DNA of 64,000 bases from Flavobacterium sp. N2038 (GTDB lineage: Bacteria; Bacteroidota; Bacteroidia; Flavobacteriales; Flavobacteriaceae): positions 992,001 through 1,056,000 of the forward strand of contig NZ_CP110001.1 in assembly GCF_025947185.1 (NCBI RefSeq), given 5' to 3'. The notes beneath the pieces are model-generated. The model saw only the letters and a list, made by a program, of their open reading frames with translations, ran no database searches and was not told where the DNA came from. The translations under genes were made by a program, and so were the position numbers. This document shows positions 17,646 through 25,976 of this stretch, one piece after another; the first letter of the stretch is position 1; each line of letters starts with the position of its first letter.

Positions 17646-18758
17646 ATGGAATTAAGTTATTGGGAATTAAAAAACTGGTTCACAAATGTTGATTATACTA
17701 TTGTGGGCAGCGGTATTGTTGGTCTGCATACAGCATTACGCTTACGCGAAAGATTTCCGACTACAAAAATTCTGGTTCTCGAAAGAGGAATGCTGCCGCA
17801 AGGTGCGAGTACAAAAAATGCCGGTTTTGCCTGTTTTGGAAGTATCTCGGAAATTCTGGAAGATTTAAAAACCCATTCAGAAGATGATGTAGTGAATCTG
17901 GTCGAAAAACGCTGGAAAGGTCTGCAATTACTCCGAAAAAGATTAGGTGACGCTGCAATTGATTTTAAACCACACGGTGGGTATGAATTGTTTCTGAAAG
18001 AGGAGGAATCCGGATTTGGCGAGTGTATTGCTAAGATTCCTTTTATAAACGAAGTTTTAAAACCGTTGTTTAAAGCTGATGTTTTTTCTAAAGAAGTAGA
18101 TCGTTTTGGTTTTGCAAATATTCAGGAATATTTAGTTTTTAATCCGTTTGAAGCGCAGATCGACACCGGAAATATGATGCAGGAATTATTGAAACAAGCT
18201 ATTTCTGCAAATATTTTAATTCTAAATCAGCAAACCGTGACTTCTTATTCTGATGCCGGAAACCATGTTGAAGTGGTGCTGAATGATTTAAGTTTTAAAA
18301 CAAATAAATTGCTTTTTGCAACCAATGGTTTTGCCAATGCTTTAACCAATGGTGCTGTAAAACCGGCAAGAGCGCAAGTTTTAATTACAGAACCTATAAA
18401 AGATCTGGATATAAAAGGAACTTTTCATCTGGATCGCGGATACTATTATTTTAGAAATATCGGTGATCGGATTTTATTAGGAGGGGGAAGAAACCTTGAT
18501 TTTGAAGGAGAAACCACGACAGAATTTGGGCAAACGAAAATTATACAAAATAAATTGGAGGAGTTGCTGAAAAATGTAATTTTACCAAATCAGGATTTCC
18601 AGATAGCGCATCGTTGGAGCGGTATTATGGGAATTGGGAATAGTAAGAATCCTGTCGTGTCTCAACTTTCTGACAACGTGTTCTGTGGAGTACGTTTAGG
18701 CGGAATGGGGGTCGCAATTGGCAGTTTAATAGGAACAGAATTAGCAGATTTAATATAA
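17646..18758 (+). CDS. FAD-dependent amino acid (DAO-family) oxidoreductase
   Basis: This 370-residue protein has an N-terminal Rossmann motif VGSGIVGLHTALRLRERF with LERGML as the adenosine-binding acid, and a DadA/ThiO-type C-terminal GGGRNLDF and GVRLGGMGVAIGSL. It probably oxidises an amino acid or amine with FAD; the substrate is not visible. The C-terminal GGMGV(A)IG is the usual DAO signature. It overlaps the mtgA start by one base, so the two are cotranscribed, and the preceding gap is filled by the nested palindrome. Confidence 0.88.
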   Translation: MELSYWELKNWFTNVDYTIVGSGIVGLHTALRLRERFPTTKILVLERGMLPQGASTKNAGFACFGSISEILEDLKTHSEDDVVNLVEKRWKGLQLLRKRLGDAAIDFKPHGGYELFLKEEESGFGECIAKIPFINEVLKPLFKADVFSKEVDRFGFANIQEYLVFNPFEAQIDTGNMMQELLKQAISANILILNQQTVTSYSDAGNHVEVVLNDLSFKTNKLLFATNGFANALTNGAVKPARAQVLITEPIKDLDIKGTFHLDRGYYYFRNIGDRILLGGGRNLDFEGETTTEFGQTKIIQNKLEELLKNVILPNQDFQIAHRWSGIMGIGNSKNPVVSQLSDNVFCGVRLGGMGVAIGSLIGTELADLI

Positions 18759-19534
18759 TGGCAGTAACCAAAAAACCGGCACCAAAAAAAACTACAGCAA
18801 CAACAAAACCTAAGCCAACAGCAAAGAAAAAGACCAGCCGTACTTTTGGCGAAAAAGTAAAATGGTTTTTTATTAAGCTCTCTTTATGGTTTTTTGGATT
18901 GTCAATCGGGTCGGTTATTATTTTTAAATACATACCGGTGCCTTTTACACCTTTAATGCTTATTCGTGCTATCGAAAATAAAATGGCTGGCAAAGAAGTT
19001 TACTTTGATCACGACTGGGAACCAATTGAGAAGATTTCCAATAATCTTCAAAAAGCGGTAATCGCCAGCGAAGACGGAACTTTTTTAACGCACAATGGTT
19101 TTGATTTTAAAGCGCTTCAAAAAGCATATAAAAGCAATGAACGCGGACGCCGAATTCGTGGCGGAAGTACCATTTCGCAGCAAACAGCAAAAAATGTCTT
19201 TTTATGGCAGGGAAAAAGTTATTTCCGTAAAGGTCTTGAAGCTTATTTTACCGTTTTAATCGAAATTATCTGGGGCAAAGAAAGAATTATGGAAGTTTAC
19301 TTAAACAGTATCGAAATGGGAGATGGTGTTTATGGTGCTTATGCCGCAACAGAACACTGGTATCGTCGTGATGCCTCGAGTTTAACACCGATGCAGGCTG
19401 CCGGGATTGCAGCAATTCTTCCTAATCCGAGAAAATTTAAAGCTACCGGTTCTTCAAGTTATATTAACCGAAGAAAAGAACGAATTGTTCGCGAGATGCG
19501 AGCCGTTGGAAAAATAAATTATAATGGAAAATAG
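18758..19534 (+). CDS. mtgA: Monofunctional biosynthetic peptidoglycan transglycosylase
   Basis: MtgA polymerises lipid II into glycan strands. The 258 residues begin with a basic cytoplasmic tail (KKTTATTKPKPTAKKKTSR), one TM segment (about 29-50), and the GT51 domain with the catalytic EDG in VIASEDGTFLTHNG, RGGSTISQQTAKN and YLNSIEMGDGVYG. The C-terminal transpeptidase domain of bifunctional PBPs is absent, so it is the monofunctional form. It overlaps its upstream neighbour by one base and the LpxR-like gene by 11 bases. Confidence 0.94.
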   Translation: MAVTKKPAPKKTTATTKPKPTAKKKTSRTFGEKVKWFFIKLSLWFFGLSIGSVIIFKYIPVPFTPLMLIRAIENKMAGKEVYFDHDWEPIEKISNNLQKAVIASEDGTFLTHNGFDFKALQKAYKSNERGRRIRGGSTISQQTAKNVFLWQGKSYFRKGLEAYFTVLIEIIWGKERIMEVYLNSIEMGDGVYGAYAATEHWYRRDASSLTPMQAAGIAAILPNPRKFKATGSSSYINRRKERIVREMRAVGKINYNGK

Positions 19535-20483
19535 AAATGCCTTTTTTGCGGTCTTTCTATTGGCAACAACGTTAGTTTTTGGGCAGGCAAAAACAAAAGA
19601 AATCGGAATTATTTCTGATAATGATTTATACACTTCGTCCAAAAACGATATGTATTACACCAACGGTTTAGAGTTTTTCTTTCGGTTTTTATCTAAGAAC
19701 GAAAACCCAAAAATCAATAAAAAAATTACCGAGTTTCGTATTGGTCAATATATCTATAATCCAAGATTTATAAACAAAGAAGCCGTTTATGTAAACGATC
19801 GTCCTTTTACAGCCTATCTTTTTGCCGAAGCCGGACGCAGTTTTTTTTACCAAAGTGAATCGGTTTTAAAAACAGATTTCCAATTGGGTTTTATGGGACC
19901 AAATGCGTTGGGAAGAGAAACACAGGAAAGTTTTCATCACCTTATTGGATATAAAAATGTATACGGTTGGGAAAATCAGCTTCATAATGCTTTTGGTATT
20001 CAGGCACATGTTTTATATTCTAAGAAGTTATTTCCTGCTAAACACAATGATTTTGTGGATCTTCACTTTCAATCCGAAGCCAATCTTGGAACTATATTTA
20101 CAGGAGTTTCTACAGGTCTTTTAACCCGAATTGGGTTTAAAAAGTTATTACCGGTTTACGATTCAAATTTGCACGATGCATCTGTAAATACTCAACCGCA
20201 ATATAATATTCGTGAGTTTTATTTCTATGCCATGCCAAGTGTCAATTACCAGTTTTATGATGCTACTATTCAAGGCAGTATGTTTAATGATACCAGTCCG
20301 TTGACTTTTGATATAGTTCCGTGGCGCTTCAATGCCGAATTTGGTTTAAAATACCGCCATAATAACTGGAACTTATCCTACTCCTTTTTATACCGTGGCC
20401 GTGAGGCTGAACCCAATTTTATTACCAATACAAACACGGGTTATTTTTATGGATCTATCAGACTGGGGTATTTGTTGAATTAG
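19524..20483 (+). CDS. LpxR-like outer-membrane lipid A deacylase family protein
   Basis: This 319-residue protein has a signal peptide (NAFFAVFLLATTLVFGQA) and an outer-membrane barrel pattern. GIISDNDLYTSSKNDMYYTNG closely fits the LpxR motif with the Asp/Asn and YTNG metal- and lipid-binding residues. The last residues NTGYFYGSIRLGYLLN have the aromatic C-terminus of a barrel. LpxR removes the 3'-acyl chain of lipid A in other Gram-negatives; whether this protein retains that activity is inferred only. Start and mtgA overlap by 11 bases. Confidence 0.83.
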   Translation: MENRNAFFAVFLLATTLVFGQAKTKEIGIISDNDLYTSSKNDMYYTNGLEFFFRFLSKNENPKINKKITEFRIGQYIYNPRFINKEAVYVNDRPFTAYLFAEAGRSFFYQSESVLKTDFQLGFMGPNALGRETQESFHHLIGYKNVYGWENQLHNAFGIQAHVLYSKKLFPAKHNDFVDLHFQSEANLGTIFTGVSTGLLTRIGFKKLLPVYDSNLHDASVNTQPQYNIREFYFYAMPSVNYQFYDATIQGSMFNDTSPLTFDIVPWRFNAEFGLKYRHNNWNLSYSFLYRGREAEPNFITNTNTGYFYGSIRLGYLLN

Positions 20484-20575
20484 GTTTTGCTGAGAAGACG
20501 TTAAAATACAAAGGTTTTTAGTTTTAAAATTCTGACTTTTAGGTTATAAATAATGAAAAACGGAATTAATCAATA

Positions 20576-21787
20576 ATGCCCAATATGATAAAAAAAATAA
20601 ATCGATTAGCGCATCCTGTTTTTCTTGTTTCGTTATTTATTCTTCTTTTAAATGATTTAATATTAAAGACAACCTTTCATAATTATCTCACCGGAAAGTT
20701 ATCTGATTTCGCAGGACTTCTTGCTTTTCCGTTTTTTTGGAGTGTTCTTTTTCCAAAAAGAATCAAAGAAATTCATATTGCGGTTGTTTTATTTTTTTGT
20801 TTCTGGAAAAGCCCTTTTTCAGAAACTTTTGTGAATTTGTTTGGTTTTTATCGTATTGTAGATTTTTCAGATTATATCGCTTTAGTGAGTGTTTTTATTT
20901 CGTTTCTGCTGCTAAAAAAAGAATTTGTCCTATACAAAGTTCAGCCAGTTTTTCTAAAATTTATTTTTCTTCTTTCTTGTTTTTCTTTTGTAGCTACTAC
21001 GCAACCACCAGAACCGGAAACATATGAAGATGGTTTTTTATATCTGTATCTGACAAATGAAAGCGATAAAAAAATAATTGCTCTGGTAAATTTTAAATTT
21101 TCTGAAAATGAAATTGCATTATTTAAAAAGCAGCAAATTAAAATTCGTTTAGATCAGTATGAAAAATTTGTTAGTGAAGAAGGAAAAGAACATGGATTAG
21201 TTTATAAATCATCTGATTCACTACGAATTGTAAACGAAGTCAATGAGGAATGGCTGTTACGACAAAAAACACACGTTATAGACTCGATTGTATTAGATAA
21301 AGGGGCTGAAAAATATCTTGTCTTGCCTTTGCATGGTAACGATACATTAATTGGTTTTCCTAAAAATTTTAAAATTTCAATTTTAGATGCTAATAGGAAA
21401 GTGCTAAAAAGCTATGACAAAAAAGCATTTTTTAATACAATAGGCAACAAAGGATTGAACGAATTCTCAAGAAGAGACATGTTTAAATTAACTTTTGGAA
21501 AGAAAAAAGAACCGTTAAAGATTTCTGATTGTTACGGTAAATGGGAATCTCGCGAAAAAAACGATTTGAATAAAATAGAAATCAATTCTCAATTTTGCAT
21601 AAATGACAGTAACGACGAAGTTTATGACTGTAATTATAAAAATGATACCATTTTAGTACATTCTCCTAATAAAATATATCTGGGAATCATTAAAAAAGTA
21701 ACAAATGATCTTCTCATAATTTCCTGGGACAGCAAACCTGATTTGATTTATGTTAAATCTAAAAAGCCTACGGTTTTGGCTCGTTAA
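20576..21787 (+). CDS. Uncharacterised protein with N-terminal membrane helices
   Basis: The 403-residue protein has an N-terminal block with four probable TM segments (LAHPVFLVSLFILLL, LLAFPFFWSVLFP, IHIAVVLFFCFW, ALVSVFISFLLL) and the sequence LTGKLSDFAGL. The remaining 250 residues are soluble, Lys- and Asp-rich, and contain a small C-terminal domain with two cysteines (NSQFCINDSNDEVYDC). The start could be 20576 or the ATG at 20585. I do not recognise it. It is separated from the neighbours by 92 and 187 bases. Confidence 0.7.
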   Translation: MPNMIKKINRLAHPVFLVSLFILLLNDLILKTTFHNYLTGKLSDFAGLLAFPFFWSVLFPKRIKEIHIAVVLFFCFWKSPFSETFVNLFGFYRIVDFSDYIALVSVFISFLLLKKEFVLYKVQPVFLKFIFLLSCFSFVATTQPPEPETYEDGFLYLYLTNESDKKIIALVNFKFSENEIALFKKQQIKIRLDQYEKFVSEEGKEHGLVYKSSDSLRIVNEVNEEWLLRQKTHVIDSIVLDKGAEKYLVLPLHGNDTLIGFPKNFKISILDANRKVLKSYDKKAFFNTIGNKGLNEFSRRDMFKLTFGKKKEPLKISDCYGKWESREKNDLNKIEINSQFCINDSNDEVYDCNYKNDTILVHSPNKIYLGIIKKVTNDLLIISWDSKPDLIYVKSKKPTVLAR

Positions 21788-21974
21788 TTTTTTATAGGAT
21801 GATTTGATTTGATGCAATAATTGTTTCTCTTTTTATGTATAAATTCTAAATCTATACTATCTGTCAAAGAATATTGTTGTTTTTTATTTTAATATTAAAA
21901 AGACAGATTGTTTTTTTTGTAAGAATTTTTTGCTTATTTTTAATTCTTATTGATTGTAAGGTAATATAAAAAAC

Positions 21975-22724
21975 ATGAAAATACTTATTGATACCAACAT
22001 ATTTTTAGATTTTTATCGCTCGAATAGTGCGTCGATACATATTTTTAGCACGCTAATTGAAAACATTGATAAATTCATTTTAACTGATCAGATAATTCAG
22101 GAATTTGAAAGAAGTAGGGAAGGCGTCATAAAAAGTGTTCAGGAAAGGTTTCAAATAGAATCTAAATTAGATAATTTTTCAAGTTCATATCTTCAGAACT
22201 TGCCAGAATTTAAGACGCTAGTAGATATCCAAAAGCAATATAGTGCCCAACAAAAGATTGTCAGTTCAAGTATTTCTGATATCTTAAAAGATTCTGCTAA
22301 AGACCCTATTGCAAATTATTTTAAGGAATTTGTAAATGAATCTTTAAAAGAAGATAAAGTCTATTTTACTACTGATGAAATAGTAAGTAAGGCTGTGAAA
22401 AGAAAAAATATAGGGAATCCTCCAACTTCTAGTAAATTTTCCCTAGGAGATGAAATTAATTGGGAAATTATCTTAGCAAATATTCAAGAAGATATAATTT
22501 TAGTTGGACGAGATAATACTTATGTGAATAATCTTTCATTTTTGCAGAAGGATTATCATAAACAAACGGGTTATGATATCATAGATTTGACAGATAGAAT
22601 ATCTTTTGCTTTAGATATAGCAGGAATTAAAATATCGGAGGCCTTAATAAAAGAAGAAAATAAAGTTATTGAAGATTTAAAACATTATGATGAGTTTTGG
22701 AGATATAAAGCTCGAGAAGAATAA
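21975..22724 (+). CDS. PIN-domain protein (DUF4935-like)
   Basis: The 249 residues start MKILIDTNIFLDFYRSN, with the first acidic residue of a PIN nuclease (ILIDTN). The central part is helical (LIENIDKFILTDQIIQEFERS), and later acids include EIND-type GDEINWEIILANI and DIILVGRDNTYVNN, which together supply the four-acid active site. PIN proteins cut RNA and often act as toxins or in RNA turnover. No antitoxin is fused or directly adjacent; the YegP-like gene starts 49 bases later. The function is therefore inferred. Confidence 0.75.
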   Translation: MKILIDTNIFLDFYRSNSASIHIFSTLIENIDKFILTDQIIQEFERSREGVIKSVQERFQIESKLDNFSSSYLQNLPEFKTLVDIQKQYSAQQKIVSSSISDILKDSAKDPIANYFKEFVNESLKEDKVYFTTDEIVSKAVKRKNIGNPPTSSKFSLGDEINWEIILANIQEDIILVGRDNTYVNNLSFLQKDYHKQTGYDIIDLTDRISFALDIAGIKISEALIKEENKVIEDLKHYDEFWRYKAREE

Positions 22725-22773
22725 TTATCTTTGAAATCAAAACTTTAATAAAATAATTATTAGCTATATAAAA

Positions 22774-23103
22774 ATGGGAAAATTTGTTATTACAAAAAGA
22801 GTTAATGGTGAATTCCAATTTAATCTTAAGGCTGGAAATGGTCAGACGATCCTAACAAGTGAAGGTTATACCACCAAGGCGGCTTGTTTGAATGGAATAG
22901 AATCTGTTAAGACAAATTCGCAAGATGATAATAGATTTGATAGAAGAGAATCTTCAAACGGAAAACCTTATTTTAATTTGAGAGCATCAAATGGTCAAAT
23001 TATTGGATCAAGCGAGATGTATGAAAGTGTTGCGGCTAGAGAGAATGGTGTTGAATCTGTAAAGAAAAATGCTCCAGACTCATTAATTGAAGATCAGGAA
23101 TAA
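22774..23103 (+). CDS. YegP-like protein with two DUF1508 repeats
   Basis: The 109 residues are two copies of one unit: FVITKRVNGEFQFNLKAGNGQTILTSEGY and RFDRRESSNGKPYFNLRASNGQIIGSSEMY, each ending in ...NGIESVK/NGVESVK. This is the tandem DUF1508 (YegP) fold, which dimerises and occurs in many bacteria without a settled role; DUF1508 repeats have been linked to DNA or stress roles. A terminator follows. The stop of the PIN gene is 49 bases upstream, so they may be cotranscribed. Confidence 0.88.
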   Translation: MGKFVITKRVNGEFQFNLKAGNGQTILTSEGYTTKAACLNGIESVKTNSQDDNRFDRRESSNGKPYFNLRASNGQIIGSSEMYESVAARENGVESVKKNAPDSLIEDQE

Positions 23104-23126
23104 TTGAATGAATTAATAAGACATAA

Positions 23127-23162
23127 AAAAAGCCGTTCTAAAAGTTTAGAATGGCTTTATTA
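23127..23162 (+). terminator. Terminator after the YegP-like gene
   Basis: AAAGCCGTTCTAAA, loop AGT and TTTAGAATGGCTTT pair over 14 bases with one G-T wobble. A short T-rich run follows. It also faces the XRE gene on the other strand. Confidence 0.75.
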
Positions 23163-23182
23163 ATTTATAATGATTAAAAGGA

Positions 23183-23575
23183 TTATTTCTCCTTCAATAT
23201 TTTTTCTAAATACTCTACTTTATCTTTTTCAGCCTGAACCAAACGCTCATAAAGTTCAACCACTTTATCTAGAGGATTGAAATTGCAACTGTTATTTCCG
23301 AAATTCCCAAAGTTTCCTTGACTATCGTTGAAAGTATTAAAATAATTAATCATATTTTCCTCTGAAAAACTTTTTATAGCTTCAGCAGTAACACCAAGTG
23401 CTTTTGCTATTTCGATTAATTTTTCTTCTTCTATAGTTTCGCTGTTTTCTATTGCAGATACAGTTTGCTGGCTCATGCCTAAAGCTTGTGCCAAAGCTTC
23501 TTGTTTCATATCACGAAGCTCACGAATACGGCTTATTTTACGGCCTATGTGATTTGGTTTTGTTGCTGTGCTCAT
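23183..23575 (-). CDS. XRE-family helix-turn-helix regulator
   Basis: The 130-residue protein has a Cro/C1-type HTH at about 8-65: GRKISRIRELRDMKQEALAQALGMSQQTVSAIENSE, and LIEIAKALGVTAEAIKSF. A Asn/Phe/Gly-rich middle (NTFNDSQGNFGNFGNNSCNF) and a C-terminal coiled coil (DKVVELYERLVQAEKDKVEYLEKILKEK) suggest dimerisation. It is a DNA-binding transcription factor. The -7 element ends four bases before the start codon, and two direct repeats overlap it, so self-repression and a nearly leaderless transcript are likely (see findings). Confidence 0.9.
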   Translation of the reverse strand: MSTATKPNHIGRKISRIRELRDMKQEALAQALGMSQQTVSAIENSETIEEEKLIEIAKALGVTAEAIKSFSEENMINYFNTFNDSQGNFGNFGNNSCNFNPLDKVVELYERLVQAEKDKVEYLEKILKEK

Positions 23576-23579
23576 AATT

Positions 23580-23614
23580 CAAAGGTATTTAAAAATCATT
23601 TACAAAATCATTTA
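23580..23614 (-). promoter_or_regulatory. Promoter and candidate operator of the XRE gene
   Basis: On the minus strand TACCTTTG (23580-23587) fits TAnnTTTG. AAATCATTTA occurs twice on the plus strand (23593-23602 and 23605-23614), 12 bases apart, upstream of the -7 and in the -33 zone. Direct repeats at this spot are the usual site of an XRE autorepressor. Confidence 0.5.
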
Positions 23615-23748
23615 TCAGTAAAAAACAGAGTCGTTTCTGTAAAATACGCTTTAGGGTTTGAAAGAAGAAAATAAACAAATAAATTTATTTGTTTTGGTTT
23701 TGTAGTCTGGCAATAAATTACGTTCCTGAAATTCTGACAGAAAAGATT

Positions 23749-24180
23749 TTATCCGGAATGATCGACATACAAATACCAGACATCTTTTATTTTTCGCATT
23801 ATTCCGGAAAACTGCCCGGAACTGTTTTTACCATTCGGAGCTTCTACACTAAATTTGGCATTTACAAAAGCATCTTTTTTTGAAAGTGGTTCAATAACAA
23901 AATCGGTCATAGTCAGTTTTCCCATTCTTTCTTTCGGCCAGTATTTTTTATAGAAATCTGTGATATTGTTTTTTCCGTAAACTACACCGCCGCTGTAGAT
24001 CATACGAACAGAATCTACGGGAGCATAAAAGTTGAGGTAGCCTTCGAGATCGCCGTTATTCCAGCAGGTTTGCTGTGCTTTTAAACGTTCGAGTACTTGT
24101 TGTGAAATTTTATCCTGACAAATGCCTTTAAAGGAAAGCATAAGCAAAAAAACGAGAAATAAAGATTTTAAGTGACGCAT
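23749..24180 (-). CDS. Secreted DUF4440/SnoaL-like (NTF2-fold) protein
   Basis: The 143-residue protein starts with a signal peptide MRHLKSLFLVFLLMLSFKGICQ; a longer reading adds ten residues before it, which looks wrong. The body (LKAQQTCWNNGDLEGYLNFYAPVDSVRMIYSGGVVYGKNNI) is the helical-plus-sheet cone of NTF2-like DUF4440 proteins, and KKYWPKERMGKLT is a family signature. No catalytic residue can be assigned. It ends a three-gene group on this strand after two small membrane proteins. Confidence 0.85.
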   Translation of the reverse strand: MRHLKSLFLVFLLMLSFKGICQDKISQQVLERLKAQQTCWNNGDLEGYLNFYAPVDSVRMIYSGGVVYGKNNITDFYKKYWPKERMGKLTMTDFVIEPLSKKDAFVNAKFSVEAPNGKNSSGQFSGIMRKIKDVWYLYVDHSG

Positions 24181-24206
24181 AAGTTTTATAAATAAAGTTA
24201 AATTAC

Positions 24207-24797
24207 TCAATTGTGTTGTATTGCAATAATCTTCCCGCTATTTTTATCAAAAGTGATAGTTTTATTAGGGAGGCCGTAAAAGAGCGTTAAAGTTATCGTA
24301 TTATCGGTTTCATTTTTAAAAAGAATATCTTTTGCCGTTCTGATTTTGATATTCATATTATCATCCATAAGCTGATAGTCAGTACATTTTAAAATTCGTT
24401 TTTCAAACACCCCTTTTTTTTCAATGACTTCAAGCCACGGATGCCCCATCGGACTGTAACTTACAATTTGTGCTCTATAATTTTCATTGAGATCTTTGTT
24501 TTGGTATAAACCTAAAGATGTACTTGAAAGCAATAAAGTAAAAAATGGAAGCATCATGGCAATAATACTAAGTCCAAAAGTTACGACTATTGCTGCCAAA
24601 AGAAGTTTTGCCATGAGATTTTTCCAAAAAACGATTATAATTACAAAATTGCTTATGAGCCAGAGCCATGATAAAACCACATCGCTGTAATAACCGCGAA
24701 GACTAATTTCTTTAAAGTAGTACAAAAGACAGTCAAGCACAAAAAGAGTGCAGATAATGAAGTAGATTCGTAAAAGTATTTTGTGGTCTGAACTCAT
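24207..24797 (-). CDS. Uncharacterised four-helix membrane protein
   Basis: The 196 residues have four hydrophobic segments: ILLRIYFIICTLFVLDCLLYY, VVLSWLWLISNFVIIIVFW, LLLAAIVVTFGLSIIAMML and an adjoining LPFFTLLLSSTSL. The C-terminal half is soluble and rich in charged residues. The gene overlaps the upstream membrane-protein gene by four bases (ATGA) and is 26 bases before the DUF4440 gene, so they form an operon. No function is recognised. Confidence 0.75.
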   Translation of the reverse strand: MSSDHKILLRIYFIICTLFVLDCLLYYFKEISLRGYYSDVVLSWLWLISNFVIIIVFWKNLMAKLLLAAIVVTFGLSIIAMMLPFFTLLLSSTSLGLYQNKDLNENYRAQIVSYSPMGHPWLEVIEKKGVFEKRILKCTDYQLMDDNMNIKIRTAKDILFKNETDNTITLTLFYGLPNKTITFDKNSGKIIAIQHN

Positions 24798-25237
24798 AAT
24801 TTTCCTGTGATATAATGTAAAGCAAATATTGTAACAGTTGATAAAACCAAAATAGGGAAGGAAGAAACGGTCAAAGTATAAAGTATTTCTTCTTTAAAAA
24901 GATAAGTACTCCATGAAGATTCACGATCAACAAAAATGGTGTAATTCCAGAAAAACCAAATAAAAATTAGACAGTTGAGTTCAAAGCCTATTTTTAGATA
25001 TTTATTTTTTATGAAAGTAAACAGGAGAAATGCAATTGTCAGGAAACCAGTTGTAAGTACAGATATTAAATAAGCATCATCAAAAAAGCTACTGTCTGGA
25101 TTTCCGCTGGATATTTTATTAGAAAAACTTCCCATTGCCCAATAGATTTCTATAAAAGTAAAAACAAAAAGTAACAACGCAATTATAACGAGTTTCTTTA
25201 AGAATGAGAATGTTTTGTTTTTTAAGTTTTGATTCAT
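24794..25237 (-). CDS. Uncharacterised small membrane protein
   Basis: The 147 residues are mostly four TM segments (LVIIALLLFVFTFIEIYW, LISVLTTGFLTIAFLLFTF, FELNCLIFIWFFWNYTIF, TVSSFPILVLSTVTIFAL). It is the first gene of the minus-strand group and overlaps the next gene by four bases. A frame runs further upstream to 25373 in another register but it has no membrane logic. Unrecognised; the coupling with the next gene suggests the two act together. Confidence 0.72.
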   Translation of the reverse strand: MNQNLKNKTFSFLKKLVIIALLLFVFTFIEIYWAMGSFSNKISSGNPDSSFFDDAYLISVLTTGFLTIAFLLFTFIKNKYLKIGFELNCLIFIWFFWNYTIFVDRESSWSTYLFKEEILYTLTVSSFPILVLSTVTIFALHYITGKL

Positions 25238-25435
25238 TTTGAAACATTTGGTAACTAAAAATAATTTCTTCTTTCGAATATTTTGGACTTACAAAAGTAT
25301 GAAACTGTTTTAAAGAATTATCTTTCAAAAGCTTTAGTTGTGTCAGAATAAGTTTTGTCTGGAAATTGAACACTTAACTTTTTGATAATACAGTATTTAG
25401 TTATAGTTTCTTACTTTTAAGTAAAAATTAAAGTT

Positions 25436-25612
25436 ATGGAAATTAATTGGGGCATAATAGCGATTGTTGCAGTACTGGTAATTATTCTAGTTGTATTAAC
25501 AATCAGAAGAAATCTGAAGGAAAAAAAGAAATTAGAAAATCTGTTGAATAACGATTTCAAAAAAGCAGAAAAAAAGAGAGTAGATGCCGAAGATTCGGCA
25601 AATGAGAAATAG
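25436..25612 (+). CDS. Small single-helix membrane protein
   Basis: A 58-residue protein: MEINWGIIAIVAVLVIILVVLT is one TM helix, followed by a charged tail of Lys, Glu and Asp ending DAEDSANEK. The ATG has an AAAATTAAAGTT stretch before it that fits a Bacteroidota ribosome binding site, and a terminator follows at 25673. Small single-helix proteins of this type are common in the phylum. No function is assigned. Confidence 0.6.
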   Translation: MEINWGIIAIVAVLVIILVVLTIRRNLKEKKKLENLLNNDFKKAEKKRVDAEDSANEK

Positions 25613-25672
25613 ATAGTTTTGTCATAGAAATCGAAATGACAAGATTAAGTACAATAAATATTCATAAAAACA

Positions 25673-25706
25673 AAAAACCTTGTAAAACTAAATTTACAAG
25701 GTTTTT
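25673..25706. terminator. Bidirectional terminator between the small membrane gene and tRNA-Ala
   Basis: AAAAACCTTGTAAA and TTTACAAGGTTTTT pair perfectly over 14 bases around a six-base loop. T runs follow on both strands, so it can end both the plus-strand gene and the minus-strand tRNA. Confidence 0.85.
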
Positions 25707-25715
25707 GGTTTTTTG

Positions 25716-25789
25716 TGGAGAATACCGGATTCGAACCGGTCACCCCTTGCCTGCCAGGCAAGTACTCTAGCCAAATGAGCTAATCCCCC
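25716..25789 (-). tRNA. tRNA-Ala (GGC)
   Basis: On the minus strand the acceptor GGGGGAT pairs with ATTCTCC with the G3-U70 wobble pair that identifies tRNA-Ala. The anticodon stem is CTTGC/GCAAG with loop CTGGCAG (anticodon GGC), and the T arm is ACCGG-TTCGAAT-CCGGT. The 3' CCA is not encoded. Confidence 0.94.
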
Positions 25790-25800
25790 TAGCATTAATT

Positions 25801-25872
25801 TGGGTTATAGATTCGAACTGTCGCCTTCCCGATTTTTCATCGGGATACTCTAGCCAAATGAGCTAATCCCCC
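25801..25872 (-). pseudogene. Decayed tRNA copy beside tRNA-Ala
   Basis: The first 27 bases (minus strand from 25872) are identical to the adjacent tRNA-Ala, through the D arm. Then the anticodon arm is replaced by TCCCGAT-GAAAA-ATCGGGA, a seven-pair stem with a five-base loop, and the T arm and acceptor 3' side no longer pair well. It cannot act as a normal tRNA. It is a tandem duplicate that has decayed or been overwritten by a short palindrome. Confidence 0.8.
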
Positions 25873-25976
25873 AAAGCGTTAGCAAATAAAGTCAATTAAT
25901 TGTCAAAAAACAAATTTTGGGGAGTTTCAGGTTAATTATTTTTCAAAAGCGTAACTTTACCTTTAAATCTATTTTT

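Noticed and set aside
25801..25872. Functional second tRNA
   Set aside because: The anticodon loop has five bases and the T arm and acceptor do not pair.
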